Shown here piece by piece: positions 36,378 through 45,735 of a stretch of 64,000 nucleotides of DNA. Within the stretch, counting starts at the first letter, position 1. Each line of letters starts with the position of its first letter. A program made the position numbers and the translations under genes. The DNA comes from Undibacterium_A arcticum (GTDB lineage Bacteria; Pseudomonadota; Gammaproteobacteria; Burkholderiales; Burkholderiaceae_D): the NCBI RefSeq assembly GCF_042660705.1, contig NZ_JBHSUQ010000001.1; one strand, given 5' to 3'. The notes under the pieces were generated by a model, which had not been told where the DNA came from, searched no databases, and saw nothing but the letters and a program-made list of their open reading frames with translations.

Positions 36378-37163
36378 TCAGTTCAGCAAGCGCCGTCGGG
36401 TCAGCACGGTCGCCAGATAAAAGCCGCCGACACAATACAGCGCAATGATCGCCATATCGCTGGCCGCAGTCATTGGCCAACCGCCGAGCACCAGCGGCCG
36501 CACCAGATGTACCGCGGCGCTGAGCGGCAGCAACTGGGAAATCGCCTGCAGCCATGGCGGCAGCTGCGACACCGGGTAATACACGCCGGACAAAAAGATC
36601 ATCGGCGTCAGCAGCAAGGTGAAATAGTAGGTAAAAAAGTCATAGCCTTGGGCCAGCGCGTTGGCGACCAGGCCAAGCGATGCGAAGGTCATGCCGACCA
36701 CGAACAGCAGCGGCAACACCAGCAGCGTATTCCAGTGCAGCCCGATGCCGAGCATGAACATCACGCCCAGGATCGCGACACCGGAAATGACCGATTTGGT
36801 CGCCGCCCACAACATTTCGGCCAGAATCACATCATCCAGCGCCAGCGGGGCGTTCATCAGCGCGTCCCAGGTCCGTTGCACATGCATGCGCGAGAACGCC
36901 GAGTACAGTGCCTCGAATGAGGCCGCCATCATGATCGACATGCAGATCGAACCGGAGGCCAGGTAATGGATATACGGAATGCCGTCGATGCTTTTCAGCA
37001 GGCTGCCCAGACCGTAGCCGAACGCGATCAGCGTGATCAGCGGATCGGCGATATTGCCGAGCACGCTGGCCACCGCCAGCTTTTTCCACACCAGGAAATT
37101 ACGCTGCCAGATCGGTATGAAACGCAGCGAGAATGCCGGCAGGCTGTAGTTGGAATTTTGCAT
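36378..37163 (-). CDS. ABC-2 type transporter permease (NodJ/DrrB-like)
   Basis: A 261-residue integral membrane protein with six predicted helices and the ABC-2 pattern LLLTPMIFLSGVYYPVSQLP near the end. With the ATPase gene one base upstream it forms a two-component exporter. Proteins of this pair are often annotated NodI/NodJ by similarity to rhizobial lipo-oligosaccharide exporters, but no nodulation genes are present, so substrate is unknown. It lies 52 bp before cutA on the same strand. Confidence 0.85.
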   Translation of the reverse strand: MQNSNYSLPAFSLRFIPIWQRNFLVWKKLAVASVLGNIADPLITLIAFGYGLGSLLKSIDGIPYIHYLASGSICMSIMMAASFEALYSAFSRMHVQRTWDALMNAPLALDDVILAEMLWAATKSVISGVAILGVMFMLGIGLHWNTLLVLPLLFVVGMTFASLGLVANALAQGYDFFTYYFTLLLTPMIFLSGVYYPVSQLPPWLQAISQLLPLSAAVHLVRPLVLGGWPMTAASDMAIIALYCVGGFYLATVLTRRRLLN

Positions 37164-37164
37164 C

Positions 37165-38097
37165 TCAGTCGCGCATCTCTCTGCCGGTCAGCTTCAGAAA
37201 CAGGTCTTCCAGATTGGCCGGCCGGTGCATATAGCGCACCCCATTCATCGCATGCAGGCTGGCCAGCAGGGGTTGCGCATCGTTGGTATAGCAGAACACG
37301 GTTTCGCCGCTGACCTCGATTCGCGCCGCCTTGCCGCGCGCTTCCCGATCGCCCCAGTTTAGCGCGTTGTCGCCATACACTTCGACCACTTCCGCTTCGA
37401 TATGTTGCGCAATCAACTCGCGCGGCGGACCTTCCGCAATCATCCGGCCATTGTCGATCACCGCGATGCGGTCACACAGGCGCTCGGCCTCATCCATGAA
37501 GTGCGTCGTCAGGAAAATCGTTTTCCCCTGGTTCAGCAGCGCTTTCAGCCGGTCCCATATCATGTGCCGCGCCTGCGGATCGAGACCGGTGGTCGGCTCG
37601 TCCATGAAGATCAGGTCGGGGTCGTTCACCAGCGAGCGCGCCAGCGTCAGGCGCCGTTTCATGCCGCCGGACAATTCCCCGATGCGGGCATCCTTTTTCG
37701 CGTTCAAATTGGCGAATTCCAGCAGCATCGGAATCCTGGCCCGGATCTCGGCATCGGCCATGCCGAAATAGCGGCCGAACACCACCAGATTTTCCGACAC
37801 CGTGAAGTCCGGATCCAGATTGTCGCCCTGCGGCACCACCCCGACCCGCTGCCGCGCCTCCCGCGCTTTCGACGGAATCGCCTTGCCAAGCAGCGTGATC
37901 GCGCCACCGTCGGGCACCGCCAAGCCAAGGCACAGGCGCAATGTGGTGGTCTTGCCCGCCCCGTTTGGACCGAGCAGGCCATAACATTCGCCGCGCCGCA
38001 GTGCAAAGGATACGCCGTCCACCACGACACGCTTGGCCGCGCCCTGACCGTAGGACTTATGCAGCTTGTCAGCCGACAGAATGATGGATTCAGACAT
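37165..38097 (-). CDS. ABC transporter ATP-binding protein (NodI-like)
   Basis: A 310-residue ATPase with Walker A GPNGAGKTTT, Q-loop region VGVVPQGDNLD, signature LSGGMKRR and Walker B LIFMDEPTTGLD, then the H-loop LTTHFMDEAE. The C-terminal domain is typical of the DrrA/NodI exporters. The start at 38097 (MSESIILSADKLHKSYG) is the family start; a longer frame begins at 38148. The next gene, the permease, begins one base after its stop, so they act as one exporter. Confidence 0.9.
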   Translation of the reverse strand: MSESIILSADKLHKSYGQGAAKRVVVDGVSFALRRGECYGLLGPNGAGKTTTLRLCLGLAVPDGGAITLLGKAIPSKAREARQRVGVVPQGDNLDPDFTVSENLVVFGRYFGMADAEIRARIPMLLEFANLNAKKDARIGELSGGMKRRLTLARSLVNDPDLIFMDEPTTGLDPQARHMIWDRLKALLNQGKTIFLTTHFMDEAERLCDRIAVIDNGRMIAEGPPRELIAQHIEAEVVEVYGDNALNWGDREARGKAARIEVSGETVFCYTNDAQPLLASLHAMNGVRYMHRPANLEDLFLKLTGREMRD

Positions 38098-38173
38098 GCG
38101 GGAGGATGGGGTAGAGTTCGAATTGATGATCTTATTCAATGGTCTCATTCATTAACCGGCGGCCAAAATGCAC

Positions 38174-38198
38174 AAAAGCCAGGCAGGACCTGGCTTTT
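38174..38198 (-). terminator. Terminator of the rplQ end of the ribosomal gene cluster
   Basis: AAAAGCCAGG pairs with CCTGGCTTTT around CAGGA, 30 bp after the rplQ stop. On the minus strand the stem runs into a TTTT tract. Confidence 0.85.
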
Positions 38199-38227
38199 GA
38201 TTTTAACGCGTTTTGCTGTCGGACAAA

Positions 38228-38622
38228 TTACTCTGCTGCAACCACTTCGGTCTCTTCGGAGACTTCCGGACGATCCAGCAATTCAACGTAGGCCATCGGT
38301 GCATTGTCGCCGACGCGGAAACCCATTTTCAGGATGCGCAGGTAGCCGCCGTTGCGGTTTGCATAACGTGGGCCCAGTTCGGCGAACAGCTTGAGCACCA
38401 TTTCGCGGTCGCGCAAGCGGCTGAATGCCAGGCGTTTGTTGGCCAGGGTGTCGGTCTTGCCGAGCGTCAGAATCGGTTCGATCACGCGGCGCAGTTCTTT
38501 GCCTTTGGCACGGTGGTCTTGATCGCTTCGTGCCGCAGCAACGAGACAGTCATGTTGCGCAGCATGGCCAGACGATGGGAGGAGGTACGATTGAGCTTAC
38601 GTAAGCCGTGACGGTGACGCAT
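38228..38622 (-). CDS. rplQ: 50S ribosomal protein L17 (frameshifted near 38499)
   Basis: L17 surrounds the peptide exit tunnel. The N-terminus MRHRHGLRKLNRTSSHRLAM is canonical, and the other frame continues ELRRVIEPILTLGKTDTLAN to the acidic end EVSEETEVVAAE, giving 131 residues. The break lies in GCAAAGAACTG, where AKEL requires one more base (AAAA or AGG). Last gene of the alpha operon, followed by a terminator. Confidence 0.93.
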
Positions 38623-38772
38623 GGTAATCCTTTCAAGTTTTAAAAAATATCCAGCTCTTCTATCGATGCATCATCGCATCGCGGGCCGGTATGTTGTTTG
38701 ATGATAACGACTCTTGCCTGATCCGGGCGCACCGAAATGCGCCCGCGATTATAACCTGAATCCGACCGGCTC

Positions 38773-39750
38773 TTATTTTTCGAGACCGGCTGGTGGCCAG
38801 TTTTCGAGTTTCATGCCAAGCGTCAAACCACGCGATGCCAGCACTTCCTTGATTTCGTTCAAGGACTTGCGGCCCAGGTTTGGCGTCTTCAGCAATTCGT
38901 TTTCGCTACGCTGGATCAGGTCGCCGATGTAGTAAATGTTCTCGGCCTTCAGGCAGTTCGCCGAACGCACGGTCAATTCCAGATCGTCGACCGGACGCAG
39001 CAGGATAGGATCGACCGACGGTGCGCGCGATGGTGCTTCGGCGGTCGCCTCGGTGCCTTCCAGTGCAGCAAACACATTCAATTGATCAACCAGGACTCGG
39101 GCCGATTGGCGGATCGCTTCTTCCGGCGAGATCACGCCGTTGGTTTCGATATTGATGATCAGCTTGTCGAGGTCGGTGCGTTGTTCCACGCGGGCCGATT
39201 CCACAAAGTAGGATACGCGGCGCACTGGCGAGAACGACGCGTCCAGAATGATACGGCCGATGGTCTTGTTTGTATCTTCGCTCAGGCGGCGTACATTGCC
39301 CGGCACATAGCCACGGCCTTTTTCGACCTTGATTTGCATGTCCAGTTTGCCGCCGGCGGTCAGATGCGCAATCACGTGATCCGGGTTGACCAGCTCGACG
39401 TCGTGGGGCAGATCGATATCCGATGCCAGTACCGCGCCTTCGCCTTCCTTTTTCAGGGTCAGGGTCACCGCATCGCGGTTGTGCACTTTGAACACGACGC
39501 CCTTCAGATTCAGCAACAGGTCGACCACGTCTTCCTGCACCCCGTCGAGCGACGAATACTCATGTACCACGCCCGCGATCGTCACTTCAGTCGGCGCATA
39601 GCCAACCATCGACGACAGCAGCACCCGGCGCAAGGCATTGCCCAGGGTATGGCCGTAGCCGCGTTCAAATGGTTCCATGACGACTTTGGCGTGACCGGCA
39701 CCAAGCGCTTCGACATCGATAATACGGGGCTTCAACAAACTGTTTTGCAT
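38773..39750 (-). CDS. rpoA: RNA polymerase alpha subunit
   Basis: A 325-residue alpha subunit. The N-terminal dimerisation domain includes FERGYGHTLGNALRRVLLSS, and the C-terminal DNA-binding domain includes LELTVRSANCLKAENIYYIG and LGRKSLNEIKEVLASRGL. Uninterrupted. It lies between rpsD and rplQ as in the standard alpha operon; a hairpin at 39811-39833 precedes it. Confidence 0.97.
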   Translation of the reverse strand: MQNSLLKPRIIDVEALGAGHAKVVMEPFERGYGHTLGNALRRVLLSSMVGYAPTEVTIAGVVHEYSSLDGVQEDVVDLLLNLKGVVFKVHNRDAVTLTLKKEGEGAVLASDIDLPHDVELVNPDHVIAHLTAGGKLDMQIKVEKGRGYVPGNVRRLSEDTNKTIGRIILDASFSPVRRVSYFVESARVEQRTDLDKLIINIETNGVISPEEAIRQSARVLVDQLNVFAALEGTEATAEAPSRAPSVDPILLRPVDDLELTVRSANCLKAENIYYIGDLIQRSENELLKTPNLGRKSLNEIKEVLASRGLTLGMKLENWPPAGLEK

Positions 39751-39810
39751 GAAATGTCCTTGTCAATACCCTCGGCTCGTTACGCCGATAAGGCTGATGG
39801 CATTATGGGA

Positions 39811-39833
39811 TGCCCGCCACGATGTGGCGGGCA
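39811..39833. other. Intercistronic hairpin between rpsD and rpoA
   Basis: TGCCCGCCAC pairs perfectly with GTGGCGGGCA around GAT, 10 bp past the rpsD stop. There is no T tract, so mRNA stabilisation or processing is more likely than termination. Confidence 0.6.
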
Positions 39834-39842
39834 GGTGAAAAA

Positions 39843-40465
39843 TTAGCGGGAATACAATTCGACGATCAGCGACTCATTGACGTCGTTGGCAAATTCGGTA
39901 CGGTCCGGCATCGACTTGTAGGTGCCTTCCATTTTCTTGGCATCAACGGAAACCCATGAAGCCATGCCAACTTGCTCAGCCAGTGACAGCGCTTCGACGA
40001 TACGTACTTGTTTCTTCGATTTCTCGCGCACTGCGACCACGTCGCCGGCCTTGACCTGGTAGGAAGCGATGTTGACGACGATATTGTTGACGGTAACGCC
40101 TTGTGGCTGACCAACTGACGCGCTTCAGCGCGGGTCGAGCCAAAGCCCATGCGGTACGCGACGTTGTCCAGACGCGATTCCAGCAACTTCAGCAGATTCT
40201 CGCCGGTGTTGCCCTTGCGACGGTCCGCTTCGGCAAAATACCGACGGAACTGACGCTCCAGGATGCCATACATGCGTTTTACTTTTTGTTTTTCGCGCAG
40301 TTGGTTACCGAAGTCGGACGTACGGGCGCCGGACTTGACGCCATGCTGGCCAGGTTTTACGTCGAGCTTGCACTTCGAATCGAGCGAGCGACGTGCGCTC
40401 TTCAGGAACAGGTCAGTGCCTTCACGGCGGGAGAGTTTTGCTTTAGGTCCGATATAACGTGCCAC
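39843..40465 (-). CDS. rpsD: 30S ribosomal protein S4 (frameshifted near 40101)
   Basis: S4 nucleates 30S assembly and in enterobacteria represses the alpha operon. The GTG at 40465 gives VARYIGPKAKLSRREGTDL. The S4 RNA-binding domain is split: ...STRAEARQLVSHK in one frame and VNNIVVNIASYQVKAGDVV in the other. One base added near GGCGTTACC restores 207 residues, the usual length. A terminator-like hairpin lies between it and rpsK. Confidence 0.93.
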
Positions 40466-40573
40466 GAGAGTTTCCTTTAAATTAAATATTACGCCCCGAA
40501 CGTCCTGACTGACTCCAGCCATGAGCATTAGGCGCTAGTCTGACCTGCAAGCAGACAGACGGTGGGCTTAAGA

Positions 40574-40601
40574 ACAAAAACCCGCCAAGTTCATTGGCGG
40601 G
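40574..40601 (-). terminator. Intrinsic terminator or attenuator between rpsK and rpsD
   Basis: On the minus strand CCCGCCAA, a five-base loop, TTGGCGGG, then TTTTTGTT: an 8-bp GC-rich stem with a T tract. It lies upstream of rpsD inside the alpha operon, so it should be a partial terminator or attenuator. Confidence 0.7.
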
Positions 40602-40605
40602 CAGT

Positions 40606-40633
40606 TTAGATACCGCAATGCTGCGGTATCTAA
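40606..40633. other. 12-bp perfect hairpin after rpsK
   Basis: TTAGATACCGCA pairs with TGCGGTATCTAA around ATGC, immediately after the rpsK stop codon and four bases from the terminator stem. The pair of hairpins may be one regulatory unit. Confidence 0.65.
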
Positions 40634-41036
40634 TTAAATCCGACGACGCTTCGGTGGCCGGCAGCCGTTGTGTGGCACCGGTGTCACATCCTGAATCTGA
40701 GTGATTTTGATGCCCAGGTTATTCAGCGCGCGCACCGCGGACTCACGGCCTGGGCCTGGGCCCTTGATGCGCACTTCGAGGTTCTTGATCCCGCACTCAA
40801 CTGCAACCTTGCCGGCCGCTTCTGCTGCTACCTGAGCCGCAAACGGGGTCGATTTGCGCGAACCCTTGAAACCTGCACCGCCCGAAGTCGCCCACGACAA
40901 TGCATTACCCTGACGATCGGTAATCGTGATGATTGTGTTGTTGAACGAAGCGTGCACGTGTGCAATACCTTCAGCAACGTTCTTTGACCTTTTTACGCAC
41001 GCGTGCTGCTGCTGCGCTATTTTGTGACTTTGCCAT
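40634..41036 (-). CDS. rpsK: 30S ribosomal protein S11 (frameshifted near 40984)
   Basis: S11 forms part of the 30S platform. The start MAKSQNSAAAARVRKKVK (ATG at 41036) is in one frame, and VAEGIAHVHASFNNTIITIT onward, ending GCRPPKRRRI, is in another. The break is at TCAAAGAACG; two more A residues (KKNVAEG) restore the family sequence. About 134 residues in all. Confidence 0.93.
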
Positions 41037-41081
41037 AATTATATCCTTGGATCCGACGACCAATCAAACTGCATGCTTGGA

Positions 41082-41447
41082 CTATTTCTTCAGCGATTGC
41101 GCTGCTTTACGTGGTCCCTTGCGGGTACGCGCATTGGTGCGGGTGCGTTGACCACGGGCTGGCAAGCCCTTGCGATGGCGCATGCCCCGATAGCAACCCA
41201 AGTCCATCAAACGCTTGATGTTCATCGAGATTTCACGACGCAGATCGCCTTCGACGATGAACTTACCGATCTCATCGCGAAGCTTTTCTAATTCGTTGTC
41301 ATCCAGATCCTTGACCTTTTTATTGGTCAAGACACCCGTTGTCTCACAGATTTTTTCTGCGCGTGGACGGCCAATACCATAGATAGCTGTCAAGCCGATT
41401 ACGGTATGCTGATGATTTGGGATATTAACCCCTGCGATACGTGCCAT
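41082..41447 (-). CDS. rpsM: 30S ribosomal protein S13
   Basis: A 121-residue protein at the 30S head that contacts the 50S subunit and P-site tRNA. MARIAGVNIPNHQHTVIGLT and the basic end GQRTRTNARTRKGPRK are canonical. Uninterrupted. First gene of the alpha group here, after rpmJ. Confidence 0.97.
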   Translation of the reverse strand: MARIAGVNIPNHQHTVIGLTAIYGIGRPRAEKICETTGVLTNKKVKDLDDNELEKLRDEIGKFIVEGDLRREISMNIKRLMDLGCYRGMRHRKGLPARGQRTRTNARTRKGPRKAAQSLKK

Positions 41448-41471
41448 TCGTTATTCCTCGATTGACCTTAA

Positions 41472-41585
41472 TTAACCTTGGCGCTGCTTGTGACGCGGTT
41501 CCGTGCAAATAACACGGACAACGCCCTTGCGCTTGATGATCTTGCAGTTGCGGCAGATCCGCTTGACGGATGCGAGAACTTTCAT
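41472..41585 (-). CDS. rpmJ: 50S ribosomal protein L36
   Basis: A 37-residue protein, MKVLASVKRICRNCKIIKRK then GVVRVICTEPRHKQRQG, with the C-C-C-H zinc-ribbon residues (Cys11, Cys14, Cys27, His32) all present, so this is the zinc-binding C+ form. It lies between infA and rpsM. Confidence 0.95.
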   Translation of the reverse strand: MKVLASVKRICRNCKIIKRKGVVRVICTEPRHKQRQG

Positions 41586-41627
41586 TGTTGCCCTCTTTCT
41601 TTCACTTCTAGGTTCAGTTCACTAAAT

Positions 41628-41846
41628 TTATTTGGTGCGGAACACAATCCGGGCCCGGCTCAAATCATAAGGCGTCAATTCGACCGTCACCTTGTCGCCT
41701 GGCAAGATGCGGATGTAATTCATACGCATCTTTCCGGAAATATGGCCCAATACCACATGTCCGTTTTCCAACTTAACTCTAAATGTTGCATTTGGAAGAT
41801 TCTCAAGAATCTCGCCCTGCATCTGGATAACGTCGTCTTTTGCCAT
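41628..41846 (-). CDS. infA: Translation initiation factor IF-1
   Basis: A 72-residue OB-fold protein, MAKDDVIQMQGEILENLPNA onward, with the RNA-binding KMRMNYIRILPGDKV segment. It binds the 30S A site during initiation. Its position between secY and rpmJ is the usual one for Burkholderiales. Confidence 0.97.
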   Translation of the reverse strand: MAKDDVIQMQGEILENLPNATFRVKLENGHVVLGHISGKMRMNYIRILPGDKVTVELTPYDLSRARIVFRTK

Positions 41847-41871
41847 TCGGTCTGCTCGTTCTCCTGGGCGC

Positions 41872-43201
41872 TTATCGCGAGGGAATTCCGCCCTTGAAAT
41901 TTGCTTTACGAAGCAGCGATTCGTATTGCTGCGACATAACGTAATTTTGTACCTGCGCCATGAAATCCATCGTGACCACGACGATGATCAGCAGCGAAGT
42001 ACCACCAAAATAGAACGGCACCTTCCAGCGCGCAATCAGAAACTCGGGCAACAAGCACACCAAGGTGATATAGACAGCACCAGCCAATGTCAAACGCATC
42101 AAATCTTGTCGATGTAACGCCCAGTCTGATCACCAGGACGAATCCCCGGAACAAACGCACCGCTCTTCTTCAGATTGTCCGCGGTTTCCTTGCTATTGAA
42201 TACCAACGCGGTATAGAAAAAGCAAAAAAATACAATCGCAATCGCGTACAACAGTGCGTGGATCGGTTCGCCCGGCGCCAGCGATGCCGACATATCCTTC
42301 AGGAACCGCACCACCGGGTTCGTGGTATCGCCCGACGTGAACCAGCTTGTGATCGTGGCCGGAAACAGGATGATCGACGAAGCGAAGATCGGTGGGATTA
42401 CTCCTGCCATATTCAGCTTCAGTGGCAGATGGCTGCTCTGCCCGCCGTAGATCTTGTTACCGACTTGCCGCTTCGCATAGTTGACCAGGATCTTGCGCTG
42501 ACCGCGTTCGATGAACACCACCAGGAAAGTAACCGCCGCCACAATAAGGCAAATCAAGATGGCCGACAACGCATTCATCGAGCCGGTGCGCACCAGTTCG
42601 AGCAAGCCGCCAACCGCGTTCGGTAAGCCGGCAGCGATACCAGCGAAAATAATGATCGAAATGCCGTTGCCCAGTCCACGCTCGGTAATCTGTTCACCCA
42701 GCCACATCAGGAACATGGTACCGGTCAACAACGTCACTACCGTGGTGAACCGGAACGCCAGGCCCGGATCGATCACTAAACCAGCCTGCGATTCGAGCGC
42801 TACAGCAATACCCAGAGCCTGGAACGTCGCCAGCACCAAGGTGCCATAACGGGTGTATTGCGTAATCTTGCGACGACCCGACTCGCCTTCTTTTTCAGCG
42901 CTTCGAGCTGGGGCGACACGATCGAACCCAGCTGCATGATGATCGATGCCGAAATATAAGGCATGATACCGAGCGCAAACACCGTAAATCGCGACAGCGC
43001 CCCGCCGGAAAACATGTTGAACATTCCCAGGATACCACCCTGGTTTTGCTTGAACAGCTGCGACAGTTGTGTCGGGTCAATTCCTGGAACCGGGATGTGC
43101 GCGCCTATCCGATAGACTACCAGCGCACCCAGCAAAAACCACAAGCGCCCCCAGGGAAAACCCGCCGCCGCACTTTTAGCAAGTTGTGGTGAAGTCGCCA
43201 A
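41872..43201 (-). CDS. secY: Preprotein translocase subunit SecY (two frameshifts)
   Basis: The ten-helix protein-conducting channel, about 443 residues. Three frames must be joined. The first, MATSPQLAKSAAAGFPWGRL to SPQLEALKK, breaks near 42893 in a run of A before EGESGRRKITQYTRYGTLVL. The second runs through the plug and cytoplasmic loops to GRYIDKI and breaks near 42102 at ATTTGATG, where one extra T gives LMRLTLAGAVYI. The third ends YESLLRKANFKGGIPSR. An essential gene cannot carry both shifts in a living cell, so both are read as sequence errors. Confidence 0.94.
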
Positions 43202-43226
43202 TTAACGCTCCAAGTAGACAGCCAAT

Positions 43227-43658
43227 TTACGCAACGGAGCCGCCGGCAGCTTCAATCGCCGCTCTTGCACCTTTGGTCGCGGTCAAACCCTTGACCACAA
43301 ATTTCTTGCTCACTTCACCGGACAAGATGATGCGCACGTCACGCGCCAGCACAGAGACCAACCCACCCTGCTTCAGCGCCAAAATGTCGATTTCGGTGAC
43401 TGGCAGTTTTTCCAGATCGGACAAACGCACTTCCGCCTTGAACGATGCCGCCAGCGATTTGAAGCCGCGCTTCGGAAGACGACGCTGCAAAGGCATCTGA
43501 CCGCCTTCGAAACCGACCTTGTGGAAACCGCCCGAACGGGACTTCTGTCCCTTGTGGCCGCGACCTGCAGTCTTACCCAAACCGGAACCGATACCACGTC
43601 CGACGCGACGTTTTGCGTGTTTGGCACCAGCTGCAGGTTGTATGCTATTCAATTCCAT
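43227..43658 (-). CDS. rplO: 50S ribosomal protein L15
   Basis: A 143-residue protein starting MELNSIQPAAGAKHAKRRVG at 43658, with the glycine-rich GRGIGSGLGKTAGRGHKGQK segment and the C-terminal VVKGLTATKGARAAIEAAGG. Uninterrupted, between rpmD and secY. Confidence 0.97.
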   Translation of the reverse strand: MELNSIQPAAGAKHAKRRVGRGIGSGLGKTAGRGHKGQKSRSGGFHKVGFEGGQMPLQRRLPKRGFKSLAASFKAEVRLSDLEKLPVTEIDILALKQGGLVSVLARDVRIILSGEVSKKFVVKGLTATKGARAAIEAAGGSVA

Positions 43659-43686
43659 GATTTGCTCCGTTCGCAAGCCGGCAGGC

Positions 43687-43866
43687 CTACGCAACTACTT
43701 TAACGAGATACGACACTTTATTGATCATGCCGCGAACCGCTGGCGTGTCCTGCAATTCGGATACCGAATTCAGACGACGCAAGCCGAGACCGCGCACAGT
43801 GCCACGATGCGATTCACGGGTACCGATCAGACTCTTGATCAATTTCACTTTAACGGTATTTGCCAT
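43687..43866 (-). CDS. rpmD: 50S ribosomal protein L30
   Basis: A 59-residue protein, MANTVKVKLIKSLIGTRESH onward, ending SYLVKVVA. Standard size and start at 43866, directly after rpsE. Confidence 0.96.
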   Translation of the reverse strand: MANTVKVKLIKSLIGTRESHRGTVRGLGLRRLNSVSELQDTPAVRGMINKVSYLVKVVA

Positions 43867-43876
43867 TTCGACCACC

Positions 43877-44394
43877 TTAACCGAGGATTTCTTCAACCGA
43901 TTTGCCGCGCTTGGCTGCAATTTCGGAAGGCGTGCTCATTTCGACAAGGCGTCCAAGGTTGCGCGCACCATATTGTATGGATTGCTCGAACCGATCGACT
44001 TGGCAACCACATTGGTTACCCCCATCACTTCGAAAATCGCGCGCATCGCGCCACCAGCGATAACGCCGGTACCTTCTTTGGCTGGATTCATCAACACTTT
44101 GGCCGCGCCGTGCTTGCCGCTAACGGTATGCTGCAGGGTGCCGTTTTTCAGTGTGACCTTGACCATGTTGCGACGCGCTTCTTCCATCGCCTTTTGCACA
44201 GCCACCGGCACTTCCTTGGATTTACCCTTGCCCATGCCGATGCGACCATCGCCGTCACCAACCACGGTCAATGCCGCGAAACCCATGATCCGACCACCCT
44301 TGACCACTTTGGTCACACGGTTGATCGCGATCATTTTTTCGCGCATGCCGTCATCGGGCTTGTCGCTTTGCATTTTCGATTGCATTTTTGCCAT
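43877..44394 (-). CDS. rpsE: 30S ribosomal protein S5 (frameshifted near 43938)
   Basis: S5 (about 172 residues) acts in decoding fidelity. GGRIMGFAALTVVGDGDGRI is the double-stranded RNA-binding segment. The frame stops early at TLDALSK; one extra A in CGAAATGAGC gives KMSTPSEIAAKRGKSVEEIL followed by a stop at 43877, the normal C-terminus. Confidence 0.94.
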
Positions 44395-44406
44395 GACGAT
44401 TCTTCC

Positions 44407-44769
44407 TTAGAACTTCAGACCGGCTTCACGCGCGGCTTCGGCCAGCGCCTTGACACGGCCGTGGTAACGGAAACCGGAGCGATCGAACGCAACTTCGGTA
44501 ATTCCTGCTTTCAGCGCTTTCTCCGCAACACGCTTCCCGACCAACGATGCCGCAGCGGCGTTGCCACCCTTGCCCGATTTGTCGGCCAACTCCAGCCGAA
44601 CTTCCGCCTCCATGGTGGAAGCAGAAGCGAGTATCTTGGCATCCGGGCCGATGACGTTCGCATAGATGTGCAAGTTGGTGCGATGCACTGACAGGCGAGT
44701 CACCTTTAATTCTGCGATCTTGGCACGGGTTTGACGTCCGCGGCGCAGGCGTGATTGTTTCTTGTCCAT
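44407..44769 (-). CDS. rplR: 50S ribosomal protein L18
   Basis: A 120-residue 5S rRNA-binding protein, MDKKQSRLRRGRQTRAKIAE from 44769, ending FDRSGFRYHGRVKALAEAAR. Uninterrupted, between rplF and rpsE. Confidence 0.97.
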   Translation of the reverse strand: MDKKQSRLRRGRQTRAKIAELKVTRLSVHRTNLHIYANVIGPDAKILASASTMEAEVRLELADKSGKGGNAAAASLVGKRVAEKALKAGITEVAFDRSGFRYHGRVKALAEAAREAGLKF

Positions 44770-44781
44770 CGTCAACCCCTA

Positions 44782-45315
44782 TTACTTCTTCTTGGTTTCT
44801 TTAAGCTTCACCACCTCATCCGCATAGCGGACGCCCTTGCCCTTGTAAGGCTCGGGACTGCGGTAAGCACGGACTTCGGCAGCAACTTGACCAACGCGCT
44901 GCTTGTCAATCCCTTTGATCAGAATTTCAGTCTGGGTTGGCGTTTCGCACTTCACGCCAGCCGGCATCTGATGCACGACCGGATGCGAAAAGCCGAGCGA
45001 CAGATTCAGCTTGTCGCCTTGTGCCTGCGCACGATAACCAACGCCCACCAGGTTCAATTTCTTCTCAAAACCCTTGGTCACGCCATTGACCATGTTATTG
45101 ACCAATGCGCGAAGCGTACCGGACATCGCATTCGCTTCACGGCTGTCGTTGGCTGCCTCAAACTTGAGCGTGCCGTTGGCGTTATCCACCTTGACCAAGC
45201 CATTTAATGACTGAGTCAGCGAACCCAAAGGGCCTTTTACTGTGATCTGCGCCGCCGTAATCGTGACTTCTGCACCATTTGGCATTGCGACCGGCATTTT
45301 ACCTACTCGAGACAT
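44782..45315 (-). CDS. rplF: 50S ribosomal protein L6
   Basis: A 177-residue protein, MSRVGKMPVAMPNGAEVTIT from 45315, with two similar domains and the conserved end RSPEPYKGKGVRYADEVVKL. Uninterrupted. The frame is open upstream to 45360 but the added residues are not L6-like. Confidence 0.97.
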   Translation of the reverse strand: MSRVGKMPVAMPNGAEVTITAAQITVKGPLGSLTQSLNGLVKVDNANGTLKFEAANDSREANAMSGTLRALVNNMVNGVTKGFEKKLNLVGVGYRAQAQGDKLNLSLGFSHPVVHQMPAGVKCETPTQTEILIKGIDKQRVGQVAAEVRAYRSPEPYKGKGVRYADEVVKLKETKKK

Positions 45316-45325
45316 CTTGCGCTCC

Positions 45326-45721
45326 TTAGGCCACGTAGCAAATAACTTCGCCACCGACACCGGTTGCGCGAGCTTTGCGGTCTGTCATGACGCCCTTGGG
45401 TGTGGACACAATCGCCACGCCCAAACCATTCATCACGTTTGGCATATCATCCTTGCCTTTGTATACACGCAGCCCTGGACGGGATACGCGCTCAAGGCGC
45501 TCAATTACTGGACGACCAACATAATATTTCAAACCGATCTTCAGTTCCGCCTTGCCACCAGCCTCGGTAACGGCGAAATCTTCAACGTAACCCTCGTCCT
45601 TCAGGACTTGAGCAATCGCAACTTTGACCTTCGACGACGGCATTGCTACCGTGGTTTTTTGTACACCTTGGGCGTTGCGTATGCGGGTCAGCATATCGGC
45701 GATAGGATCGCTCATACTCAT
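45326..45721 (-). CDS. rpsH: 30S ribosomal protein S8
   Basis: A 131-residue protein, MSMSDPIADMLTRIRNAQGV onward, ending with ATGVGGEVICYVA. It binds 16S helix 21 and in E. coli represses the spc operon. Uninterrupted. Confidence 0.97.
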   Translation of the reverse strand: MSMSDPIADMLTRIRNAQGVQKTTVAMPSSKVKVAIAQVLKDEGYVEDFAVTEAGGKAELKIGLKYYVGRPVIERLERVSRPGLRVYKGKDDMPNVMNGLGVAIVSTPKGVMTDRKARATGVGGEVICYVA

Positions 45722-45735
45722 TGCATCTTCTCCTA

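Noticed and set aside
36378..38097. Nodulation exporter NodIJ
   Set aside because: The ABC pair belongs to the same family, but no other nod genes or rhizobial features are present. It is called a two-component exporter of unknown substrate.
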